Assembly: GCF_001949145.1 (NCBI RefSeq)
Contig: NW_019091720.1
Span: 206,059-221,107, forward strand
Direction of reading: 5' to 3'
Length of the DNA: 15,049 nucleotides
From: Acanthaster planci
Taxonomy: Eukaryota > Echinodermata > Asteroidea > Valvatida > Acanthasteridae
The translations under genes were made by a program, and so were the position numbers. The notes below the pieces were generated by a model. It saw only the letters and a list, made by a program, of their open reading frames with translations, had not been told where the DNA came from and made no database searches. This document shows, one piece after another, positions 1 to 8,222 of this stretch. Within the stretch, counting starts at the first letter, position 1, and each line of letters starts with the position of its first letter.

Positions 1-1711
1 GGGTTTGAAAAAAATTATTAATTAATACTAACTTGTAATGATATACACCTTTCACCTATACACCTGTATTATGCCAATATACAATTGTACATGCACTCAA
101 CGATTCTGCAACGGCTCACTCCCATGCTATAATAAATTCAGAAATATCATTCTGGTCTTCAATGTGTCCTTGTTATGTCTTCCAATAGATTGAAACTGTT
201 TTTCATGCGGTTGAGCGCAGTGAAGGAACATGATTCTGAAAAAAGATCCCCAACTTGAGCAAGCCGATCTCCGCTCAGTGTCACATTCGGGGTAGCAATT
301 GAGCTTGGAAGTGCTGGTGAAACTGAGCAAGCAGCATGACATCCCCACCAGATGCCATATTAATGGGAACACCCATGCTTATATCAGTCATAGCCCCGTT
401 GGAAGGAGACAATGTTAAGCCCAAGGCTACACTAAGATTACAATTGGTTCGAACCAGGCCTAAACAGTCCCGTTGGCAATTCTGCGGTTGGTTGAAAATA
501 GCTCTTGTGCTTGACTCACCATTTGACAAGTTCTTGCCGGTCACTGTCAACCCCCCCAGTAAAACTAGCTGCAGAAAAAGCGATGGCACTGGCCCGGGGA
601 GATGCTGGATGAGCCAGGGTATGCTGTTCCTCGGCCGATGCAGATGGATTCCCCAAAGCGATAGATGGCGGGACGTCGACCTGATCCCTTTGCGCTTGCG
701 CACAGTGTTCCTCGGAACTCCATCAGCCCGTGCAGCCCGTGGTCAGCCAGGTCCCCGGCGACGTCCCCTGGTATATGGTGGAGGAGACCGACCGGTCTGT
801 CGCTGTCGTTGTCTGCTGGGTCGAGGCATCCCAAAAATGATGCTTGTACACCAGAAAAGCAGCAGGAAAAATCTTATGCAGGCCCAAGATTACTTCAGCT
901 TCAAAGCCTGAACAGGGGTTTTCCACCGTACCTGAGCCAAAACGAGACAGGTGGGCAACCAAGTCCATGTAGGCTGCTCTTGTTAATGATTTGTCGGCAA
1001 AGGCAGGACAATCATAACCACCCTTCGACAGGAAGGTCACCTAAAGATATCCTGAAGAAGCTCCGCAAAGATATACAAATATATTCACAAAAGGAGACGT
1101 CTCAAAGGAAAAAAACAGGAAAATTGGACTCGTTGTGGAGAGAGTTTTATGTTGAGATGCAGCGGCTTTGGAACTCTATGCCAAAGTGGTCTTGTGCGCA
1201 TTGTTAAATTATGACATTGTATAATTTTTCCAAATATGCTCTTGCATATTTTACTACTATAGCCTTGAAACTCGGCTATAAGCCAGCAATCTTTTACGTC
1301 GGTGACCACGTGTACACACTTCCCACAACATGTTTACTCTACCATGGCAACAACAGCTGCTAAGTAAGCGCTTGACAACAAAAACAGCGTCTGCTAAGAA
1401 TAATGCATTTTATCTATAAGTCATAAAATAGAATATAAAAATTTCAACATAAGGCTAACGGCTAGATGAGCACCCCTATGGATGGCTGGACGGACTCCCC
1501 AACGGACAGAAATTGGTATTACGTGCATGTAGGTTCACAGTTGCTTCCCAAGTCACCAAAAAAAAAATGCTCATATGGGGATCCCTTGCTTTACAGTTTA
1601 CCTGACTAAAGCACATGTAGATCTCAAGCAGATCAAAGTCTGTGATGTTGTACACCTAAATATTCATTATGAAATTTAAAGACATTGTCACAGCCAGATG
1701 TTTTAACTTAC
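1..1711 (-). other. AGA intron 3, 5' part (continues off the left edge)
   Basis: The intron starts at the donor GTAAGT after exon 3 and runs past position 1. It contains an unidentified exon-like reading frame on the same strand (1040-520) and a possible continuation to about 165. The stretch 1041-1711 shows no supported gene. The stretch 1-164 is AT-rich and empty as far as I can see. Confidence 0.75.
520..1040 (-). pseudogene. Unidentified exon-like reading frame inside AGA intron 3
   Basis: I do not recognise this sequence. In one minus-strand frame it stays open for 174 codons except for a single TGA at 725-723. It begins right after an acceptor-like ATATCTTTAG (AG at 1042-1041) and ends at a consensus donor TG|GTGAGT (GT at 519-518). 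The first half looks like a folded domain, with words such as ADKSLTRAAYMDLVAHL and ILGLHKIFPAAFLVYKHHFW. The second half is rich in Ser, Thr, Ala and Gln, like a disordered linker. The same frame becomes protein-like again further on (about 306-165: SGDRLAQVGDLFSESC, ALNRMKNSFNLLEDIT) and then stops. It could be a decayed transposon gene, a pseudogene or a nested gene with a sequence error. There is no start codon, and function is unknown. Confidence 0.35.
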
Positions 1712-1759
1712 CCATCCATGATCATTGCATCAAGGGTTGTCTCACCAGTTTCATCTGGG
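1712..1759 (-). CDS. AGA: Aspartylglucosaminidase (AGA), exon 3 (rest of gene beyond left edge)
   Basis: This 48-base microexon-sized segment follows the acceptor CTGTTTACAG (AG at 1761-1760) and ends at the donor GG|GTAAGT (GT at 1711-1710). The CA from exon 2 plus its first C makes His89. It then encodes PDETGETTLDAMIMD and the first two bases of a Gly codon. The human counterpart is SPDELGETTLDAMIMDG, so the joined exons read GFGNHPDETGETTLDAMIMD. The GETTLDAMIMDG block is a hallmark of the alpha subunit. The next expected block (MDVGAV..., then the autoproteolysis site with its catalytic Thr) is not found in 1-1711 on the minus strand, so exon 4 should lie left of the window. The gene is therefore partial here. 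I see no frameshift or stop in any of the three exons, so it looks functional. Confidence 0.94.
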
Positions 1760-2131
1760 CTGTAAACAGAAAATACAATAGGATGTATTTATTTTATTCA
1801 CTAATGAACAGCAGCATCTGCTACTGAAATACTGGTAAGGGGGCTTACCAGTATGGCCTGACCGTTCTTCCTGGGGGAAGTCCACTGGAGTCCGGCAACT
1901 TTTTTTAACAAAAGAGCACTTGACACTGACAACAGTACGTAACAAGAGCGGTGTATGTTAATCTGCAAACATGCATGTTTCAAGACACCGTGTAATGGAA
2001 CTGCTCTCCTTTTTCTTTCCTATTTTGGCTAACTTTTTACAAGAAGAGTCTGTTTATTTTGGAAGAATGTTTCTAGTATGACAGAGACTAAGTGTAAATA
2101 TGATTGTTAATATAAGAAGTGAAAGAAAGAA

Positions 2132-2563
2132 ATGACAAGTCGTCGAGAGAAGAAGAAAAGTGAGAAAATTTGTCGTGTTTTTCTTGTGTCTATTTATAAT
2201 TCTGGGGAAGATTATTTGGGGAAGACAATTTCATGGGATGGTTCCAAGTTTACTTAGAAGGGGCTGTTTTATCACCACATTAAGGAAGAGGATGAAATTG
2301 AATTAGATGAAATAAAAACTGGTGAAGCACACTCTACGTACAAGTTGGGGCTGGGCATTGATGCTGGGCATGCATGGACTTCTGGGGAGCGGGCACAAGA
2401 GCCACAGTGCCCACCTGTAGCAAGCATAGACCGTGTGAACTTAGTGGGTGCTGCACGCTCTGCTTTGGCCGAGCGTCATTGGGTAGTTAGTGTTGTCACG
2501 TTGGCAAGGCAAGTGATGGGTATCTGGTATTATGTTGGATGGGATCCAGATACCCCAGCATGA
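2132..2563 (+). pseudogene. Unidentified reading frame with one internal stop, intron 2
   Basis: A plus-strand frame runs from the ATG at 2132 to the TGA at 2561-2563, 143 codons, broken only by a TAG at 2255-2257. The first 70 codons look protein-like: a basic start (MTSRREKKKSEK), then ICRVFLVSIYNSGEDYLGK, then an acidic stretch EEDEIELDEIK. The second half is GC-richer and less convincing. I recognise no domain. It lies antisense to AGA, inside its second intron, about 560 bases before another protein-like stretch on the same strand. It may be a decayed mobile-element gene or a pseudogene. Chance opening is possible for the 3' half. Confidence 0.3.
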
Positions 2564-2815
2564 ATCATGACCACACAGAGCCGGGGTGCGTGCAGTGTGA
2601 CCCATCAAACTTGGCAGATAAGGTCTGGTGGCCAAGGTAGGTGTGTGCAGTGCCGTTAGCAAAATTGGGTAATTAATCCCGGCTAGCAGGCCGCATGTGG
2701 AGCAGACTTGGACACATGTCAAGTTCTAGCTGAAGACTAGAATATTTCCACGCATGAACAATCAAGCGGGAGTTTGGAAAAATTGGCCCAAAATATTTCA
2801 GTCAGGCCATGTCGT

Positions 2816-2918
2816 TTGACCCCTTCACACTGAGAACGTCGATGGCCACGGCTTTGCATACTAGGCATACCGCAGCCCAGCAGTCACGGTCAAAAGAATC
2901 ACGGCGTTAAGGGGTTAA
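2816..2918. mobile_element. Short MITE-like element, copy 1 (piggyBac-like TTAA ends)
   Basis: This 103-base segment runs from TTGA-CCCCTTCAC (2816-2828) to AAGGGG-TTAA (2909-2918), inverted ends next to TTAA or near-TTAA sites. Its right half (about 2853-2918) matches the right half of the neighbouring copy, including CTTTGCATACT, CAGCAGTCA and GGTCAAAAGAATC. It looks like an internally shortened relative of that copy. TTAA targets with CCC-starting ends are typical of the piggyBac superfamily; this assignment is inference. No coding capacity. Confidence 0.6.
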
Positions 2919-3103
2919 CCCCTTCATACCGGAAGCCGGCCACAGCTGCGGCTTTGTGTGAGGATTAGTGCATACCAGACATGCATTCTATTCACCGTGC
3001 AGCTGCTGGTTCAATGGGGCCACCTGCTGAACAAAGCTTTGCATACTGGGCATATCACAGCTCAGCAGTCAAGGTCAAAAGAATCCCGGCGTGAAGGGGT
3101 TAA
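2915..3103. mobile_element. MITE-like element, copy 2 (piggyBac-like TTAA ends)
   Basis: This 189-base segment is flanked by perfect TTAA at 2915-2918 and 3100-3103. The left end CCCCTTCATACCGG and the inverted right end CCCCTTCACGCCGG differ at two bases. It shares its left TTAA with copy 1, giving the palindrome GGGGTTAACCCC at 2911-2922. The inside is GC-rich, has no reading frame of note, and is related to copy 1 in its right half. It appears to be a non-autonomous DNA transposon. Confidence 0.65.
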
Positions 3104-3118
3104 ACAAGCCTTGACTGA

Positions 3119-3520
3119 TGTCCTCCTCTGGCAAAGTGGCTGACAGCAGGCCGAGAACCTGAATCATGTCTCGCCGCAAAGGATGGAAATGGCAATCAGA
3201 GTGAGGGGGCTGATGGAATCAACTTTGTTCCCCTCGGAAGACAATGCTGGTTGCCGGTCAAGGACACAGCAGTGCTTCGTTCCAAACCATGTGCAATCAC
3301 TGATGGACTGGAAGGCCAACATTCAAGCCACAGAGGTATTTTTGTGGTGGTTGAGGAATTCGATGAAGACGAGCGCTTGTACCAGGGGTGTGATTTGGGG
3401 AAAATAAAAAATCCACAAAACATTTGTGGGAGGGTTTTGCAAGTCGCGTTGGCCATAGCTTCCCTACAATTCGCGGCATATCTATTTGATTATAGGAGGA
3501 GATTCAGGTTCTACATGTAA
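3119..3520 (+). pseudogene. Unidentified 133-codon open stretch, intron 2
   Basis: This frame is open from just after the TGA at 3116-3118 to the TAA at 3518-3520, with no internal stop and no ATG at its start. It reads like the C-terminal part of a real protein. Words include GADGINFVPLGRQCWLPVKD, then RGIFVVVEEFDEDERLY, GCDLGKIKNPQNICGRVLQ and ALAIASLQFAAYLFDYRRRF, ending at FYM. Such a mix of hydrophobic patches and acidic turns over more than 100 codons is unlikely to be random, but I cannot name a family. It begins about 15 bases after the right end of a MITE-like repeat, which may have cut it off from its 5' part. It lies antisense to AGA. It could be the last exon of a nested gene or a transposon or pseudogene fragment. 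Confidence 0.35.
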
Positions 3521-4030
3521 GCCACTACAAGAGCTGTTCTTACTTTGAGGGATACAATTATAACATTTACTGCAACAAAACCCTTGTCCACATTCACTTC
3601 AATTGCAATTATACATGTAAGCTATAATTGGAGACAATCTAAGACCTAGGAGTGTAAAACACACACACGTGCAGTTAATCAATGATCCACAAAATTCTAT
3701 CACAATTTATTGAAACTGCTCATACAGATGAGTACTGCATCACTTGTGACACCAGGACATACAGTTTTTGTGTTACAATACCCTGGTTTGTCAATTTTCA
3801 CTAGAAAGTCACAATAATATATCGATTTCCCCTTGATTAATTCTCTGTCCACCTTGGTTTCCAGCCAGGAACATTTCCAAGAATTCTTTAATACTTTGCC
3901 TATATTCAGATCCCCTTCCATACCTACTTCCTTGTAAGAAATTGTTGATGGACGTCGACAACATCAGACTACCATGAGAACGAAACAAAACGCAAGTACC
4001 GTGCATACACACACACCGAATGTACAGTAC

Positions 4031-4051
4031 GTACATATACAGTATATGTAC
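4031..4051. repeat. Perfect 9-bp inverted repeat in a CA/TA-rich patch
   Basis: GTACATATA and TATATGTAC flank a 3-base CAG, inside a patch with CACACACA runs on both sides (about 4009-4016 and 4053-4060). It looks like a decayed microsatellite with a palindromic core. No function is visible. Confidence 0.6.
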
Positions 4052-4380
4052 ATACACACAATGATCATACCGCTGGCCTGGGTTCCTATGTTTTAACAAT
4101 GATACACCCTCAGTTCAATGTACTATTACCTATGTATCTGGTGCATTTCCAGGGGGAGTAACAATGCAAAAGTGCATGCTATGGCACCTAAACTTGTGTA
4201 AGTCTTTCGCTTAGTTTCGCACCAAATATTGTAGTCTTTGAATTACATATTGAAAGCATTGACAATACGGAAATCCAAATAATCTCACAGAAATTCTAGA
4301 AATCTGGACAAATCACACCCCTCTTGTACTTGCCTTTCCCGATGGCAACCCAGCAGCAGAGGTAGCCAATGGGGCTGTGG

Positions 4381-4855
4381 GAGGCAGAACACCCAGGGTG
4401 CGTTCCTGGTCGAGGTCAATGGGAACTGCAAAATTCCAGGTAGAGAGACTAGTAGAAAACAGGCCGGTCAATGTCCCGATGAAAACCCAAGCCAAGGATG
4501 GGCTGCAGTGGCTTGAAGCCTGGGCAGTGAGCAGCCCAGCAGACAAGGTGGAAGATGGGGCCGCTAGAGGCAGAAAGCCCACGGTGTGTTCCTGTGTGAC
4601 CCTGGTGATGCCAATTTAATAGCCCGAGCAGCGATGGCTTGAAGCCCTAGTGGCGGGTGGCCTGGCTGAGGAGGTGGCAGACAGGGCTGCGGAACACTCG
4701 GGGAGCATTCCCGGTCAAGGTCAATAGGAACTGCAGAATTCCAAACAGACCAGGAGAAAAGAGGTCCGATGACCCGGTTATGCCCTGTCAATAGCCATAC
4801 ATGTAGCTGCGGATTGGCTAAGGCAGCTTGAAGCCCCAGCAGCAATGGGTGCCAG
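4381..4855. repeat. GC-rich block of degenerate direct repeats
   Basis: The segment at 4383-4438 recurs at about 4688-4743, 305 bases downstream. The pair keeps GAACAC, TTCC.GGTC.AGGTCAAT and GGAACTGCA.AATTCCA, about four bases in five by hand alignment. A third, poorer copy starts near 4567 (GGCAGAAAGCCCAC). A second module with GGCTTGAAGCC or similar recurs near 4508, 4630 and 4824. The two modules alternate, so the block appears to be an old tandem duplication of a composite unit. Minus-strand translations of the two best copies share AVPIDLD, but no protein family is recognised. The base composition is much richer in G and C than the surrounding intron. Confidence 0.5.
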
Positions 4856-4954
4856 GGTGTCATGACTCGACGGTGCACCAGGCGAGCGGGCCCCAGCACT
4901 CGTGGGAAGTCCTGCCCACTGACTTCGGAATCTGGGTGAGAGGAAGTATGCACT

Positions 4955-4965
4955 GGGGGGGGGGG
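4955..4965 (+). repeat. Run of eleven G
   Basis: An uninterrupted G11 tract in the GC-rich part of AGA intron 2. Length errors or polymorphism are likely here. No function inferred. Confidence 0.9.
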
Positions 4966-6228
4966 CAGCCGGATCGGAGAAGTGGTGATCTAGGCTGTCA
5001 GCGTCGCCGGGAAACGCTGGCTAGAACACGGCATGGATTCCTCTGGGTCACATCAGGTGAAAGGCATGGCGAACTTTAAGATGATGGTAGGACGGGTCCG
5101 GGAGACATCTGTTGGGGTACTCTCTGAGGAGTCCCGGCTGGCTCACCAGGCCAGCAATTGACCAAGGAGACAGGGTCAATACCAGATTCTGGCATTGTCC
5201 ATGTTAGGATCTTCCACAATCGATCAAGAAGCTTCCCCATCAGCTCTGTGGGGCCGAACGAACAAGGGGCCTGGCCAGATCCTGGCTGGAAGCCCCTGGA
5301 TGACAGCTAGGCCTTTTCCTCATCCCAGTAGCTGGAGAAGGGGAGTATGACAGATCCTGACAGTGACCCCCTGAATTCAACCGGCTAAGGCCTATAATAC
5401 ACTGGTAGGGTAGACACGGTGCAGCTGAAACGAACCTCGTAGTACTGACGGCAAACACCTTCAGGGTGCAGAAAGAACACTAAAATATACACGAAAAGAA
5501 CACTCTTACCAATAAATGGATGAAATCTGGGTCATAGTTTATTTACAAAGGAAGGAGAGATGATCAAATTGACACAGAACCGTGTAGCAAAAACGGAAGC
5601 TTGATAAATCGGAGATGACTTGAAAGACACGTGCATTACAGCGCTGAGAAAAGGACGATCATAGCAGCGAGGCCGAGGTGGGAGGTCAGGGTGCACAACA
5701 GGTGATCATATCTTTTCAGCTAATAAAAATAGGCGCATGGGAAATTTGCACATGTAGTGACGGTTTGGGTAGGTAGAGCACCGTAGAGCTAGCATGTTTA
5801 TGGATACATACTTTGTATGTACATGTATCTTCTTGTAATTGGTTATTGGTGGATAAAATCCTTTGCAACATGGCATGGTTTCTATTTTGTGTAAATACCC
5901 GTTCAGAAGTGTCTGCTTGCAGGTGTGGTAGCATCTTCATTTGAAGTCACATGTTTTTAGTTGATTCGGTCGTGTCATTATTTCCACTGCTTCTGAGGCA
6001 AAATTTAGGAAAGGTTGGTTGGTGATCAAATATGAAAAGACACAATTCCATCAGAGTTGCAAGCCTTTAATGTGTAGTTACCTGCAACAGAGTCTGGTTT
6101 TTGAGTCACAGGCAGGCATGTTTCTTTGTCAAAGTAAAAAAATAATTTTTTGGCTTGGTACCATATTTTTGAATTTAACATCCATCTTGGCATAAAATTT
6201 ATGATTGGATAAAAAAGTAATAGCTCAC

Positions 6229-6334
6229 TGGTTTCCAAAGCCAACACTGCCGTCACACTGTTCTTGCTCACAGGTAGAGCATCCTAACTCCACTGCATCC
6301 AGGGAGGACCCTCCAGATGTGATACTACTCCAGC
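6229..6334 (-). CDS. AGA: Aspartylglucosaminidase (AGA), exon 2
   Basis: This 106-base internal exon follows the acceptor TTTTAATAG at 6335-6336 and ends at the donor CA|GTGAGC (GT at 6228-6227). The first two bases complete the Gly codon begun in exon 1. Thirty-four codons then follow, plus two bases (phase 2). The product (residues 54-88) reads [18 protein letters not shown], then [16 protein letters not shown]. It aligns without a gap to the human WRALASGGSALDAVESGC and [16 protein letters not shown] segment. The Cys pair of CEQEQC corresponds to the first disulphide of the alpha subunit, and the Ser of CDGSVGFG is an invariant family residue. The exon is flanked by two large introns, the upstream one holding a LINE. 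It is too short to show as a clean open frame, so it was found by motif plus splice sites. The exact phase fit on both sides supports the model. Confidence 0.95.
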
Positions 6335-7084
6335 CTATTAAAATATTGGAAAGTAATTAATAGTATATTGTGTATCTATGTACATGAAATTGTTTAAACA
6401 GTTCTTGGTAGTTTTCAAGTTACATTAGCTTTAAAGCAACATCTTTCAAGTTTTTTAGGAAATTGAAGCCATAGGATTTTTCACAAGGCAAAATCTGTAA
6501 TTGTCAAAGATACCAATATGCGACTACCACCAATTTTACAAAAGTTTATGCAACAGCCTACTTTCACTTATGCAATACTTTATTGTGTCCATTCTGCAAG
6601 AAATTAAGAGCAATTTCGGGAAAAGTATGCGCAGTGTAAGTCAGCAACTTGCACAACAATTTATGACATAACTTACGCAGGCATTTTAGGTGGCATAAGT
6701 TGCAAAAATGACTGATTCGACTAACTCAATTGTTTAAAGCTCATCTTTACTGTACTTGACAATGTTTAAACAAGAACGCACAAATTACACATGAACAGCA
6801 CATGCCCTTAGCTTTCGGCAGTACTCTGCTCAACCTTGTCCCCAGTGCTTACTTTATCTCATGCTGGTTCCCATTCCCTACAAGGCCCTTTGCACACTTT
6901 GCTATGTACCCACAGAGGGTAATTTGGTGTTGTTGAGGGCGCTTCACCATGAGCTGACGTGTTAAAGGTGCTCTGGAAAAATCAACAAAATTTCTGAAAT
7001 AAAGCTCCGTCATCAACCACCCTTGTAAGTTTCATATCATATAGCCATCATATTCCTGACCTACTCAAGTTTAATCCCAGCATC

Positions 7085-7884
7085 ATGCCTCCAAAAAAGG
7101 ATAAAAAAGGAACAGTAACAACAAAATCATCCCTCAAGCCAATCTTGTCATGTGACCAACCCCATTTGCCTGATGCGTCATCGGACAATGCCATTGACAG
7201 CCTACGACGGGAAATTAAATCGATGGCAGCAGACCTGCATGGCAAATTGGACAAGGTGATCCTTAACTAAGAATCTCTCCTGACAAGGATCTATGGACTA
7301 GAAACAAAACAAGAGATGGAGGAAGCATTCCATTTCTCGTCTAAAACCATCGACGAAAACTTAAAGAAGTACAGAAGATAATGTCAGATGGTGTCACAGA
7401 GCTCAAGACACAAGTAAGTACATCTGTCAGTAGGATCAAGCAACTGGAGGAAGCTACCCTCCATTTAGAAAGGCATTCCTGCAGCTTCAATCTCAGATTT
7501 GGGGGAATACCAGAGAACCCAACAGAACCCACCACGTACCCATATGATACGGTCAAGAAAATCCTGGCTGAGAAATTGAACATGCCAGATATTGCGATCA
7601 AGGCAGCACACCGTACTGGTTGAGTGCCCAAGTCGCCAACAGACTAGCCTCGTCACATCATTGCTAGATTCCTCTACAGATATGAACGTCAGCATGTGCT
7701 GACAGAATCTAAGACCAAGCTTAGAGGGATTTTCATCCTCTAAGACTTGCCAGCGGCTGATGTGATCAAGAAGAGAGGCCTCCGGGACGTGATGAAGAAT
7801 GCGTACGACACTGGCCAGCACGTCTCGTTCAGAAACAGTCAACTCTATATCCAGGGAAGGAGATACACAGGTACAGGTCACTAA
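7085..7884 (+). pseudogene. LINE ORF1, L1-ORF1p-like (Transposase_22-type), disrupted
   Basis: The frame starts at the ATG at 7085 with a basic MPPKKDKKG. A coiled-coil-like part follows (about 7180-7470, words such as VTELKTQVSTSVSRIKQLEE). The RRM-like start is at 7480-7520 (FNLRFGGIPEN), then AHRTG near 7608-7622. The C-terminal domain runs over 7645-7880 (RHIIARFLYRYERQHVL, LRGIFIL, DLPAADVIKKRGLRDVM, SFRNSQLYIQGRRYTG) and ends at the TAA at 7882-7884. In the known family these proteins form trimers that coat LINE RNA as chaperones. Breaks are a TAA at 7268-7270, a frameshift near 7375, a TGA at 7621-7623 with a shift soon after, and a TAA near 7741. The protein cannot be made intact. About 265 codons in total, a usual size for this type. 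Confidence 0.85.
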
Positions 7885-8222
7885 TCAAACCCAAACCCAA
7901 ATACCTTCCGCCATCTCTCATTTAATATAACATATATTGGTTTCAGTTTTTAAAGTTTGATTATTCAGATCCACGATTACATGATCTTAAAGTATCTACT
8001 TTGATTTTTTGGTCGTTCTTGTACAGTACATATATATTTGTGTTGTACATGTAGTCTTTTGTTGTTTTGTTTTGTTTTTTTATTCTAATGTTTTTAAGCT
8101 CCATGTACTTGAATCCCTGGGTTTGTGTGCAATCACCTTGGCTACGTAAACTAAATTCCACACCCTGCAAAATTACCATAGCCTTTTACTACTTATTGTG
8201 GTGCCTGCCACAGCTATACAAT

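Larger units (their letters stand above)
1760..6228 (-). other. AGA intron 2 (4,469 bases)
   Basis: The intron lies between AGA exons 2 and 3, with donor GTGAGC and acceptor TTTACAG. It carries two unidentified plus-strand open stretches, two TTAA-flanked MITE-like elements and a GC-rich repeat block, each listed separately. I see nothing convincing in 1760-2131 or 2567-2815. The part 3521-4320 is AT-rich and has a CA/TA-rich palindromic patch. The part 4856-5460 stays GC-rich but shows no stable reading frame. The part 5461-6228 is AT-rich and shows nothing I can name. Confidence 0.85.

Noticed and set aside
281-703. Minus-strand 140-codon open stretch
   Set aside because: It competes with the other minus-strand frame that keeps an acceptor and a donor signal. 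Its wording is low in charged residues and no domain is seen.
336-911. Plus-strand 191-codon open stretch
   Set aside because: It lies opposite the more protein-like minus-strand frame, its composition is rich in Arg, Pro and Cys in the GC-rich part, and no domain is seen. Best explained as a shadow.
3700-4099. Two minus-strand open stretches (73 and 96 codons)
   Set aside because: They overlap each other in different frames and run through a CA/TA simple repeat; no domain or splice support.
5240-5458. Possible LTR-retrotransposon tail on the minus strand
   Set aside because: There is some resemblance in base composition, but no paired LTRs, primer site, polypurine tract or pol motif was found.
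7341-7881. Minus-strand open stretches over the LINE ORF1
   Set aside because: They are reverse shadows of ORF1, whose plus-strand translation has clear L1-ORF1p-type motifs.
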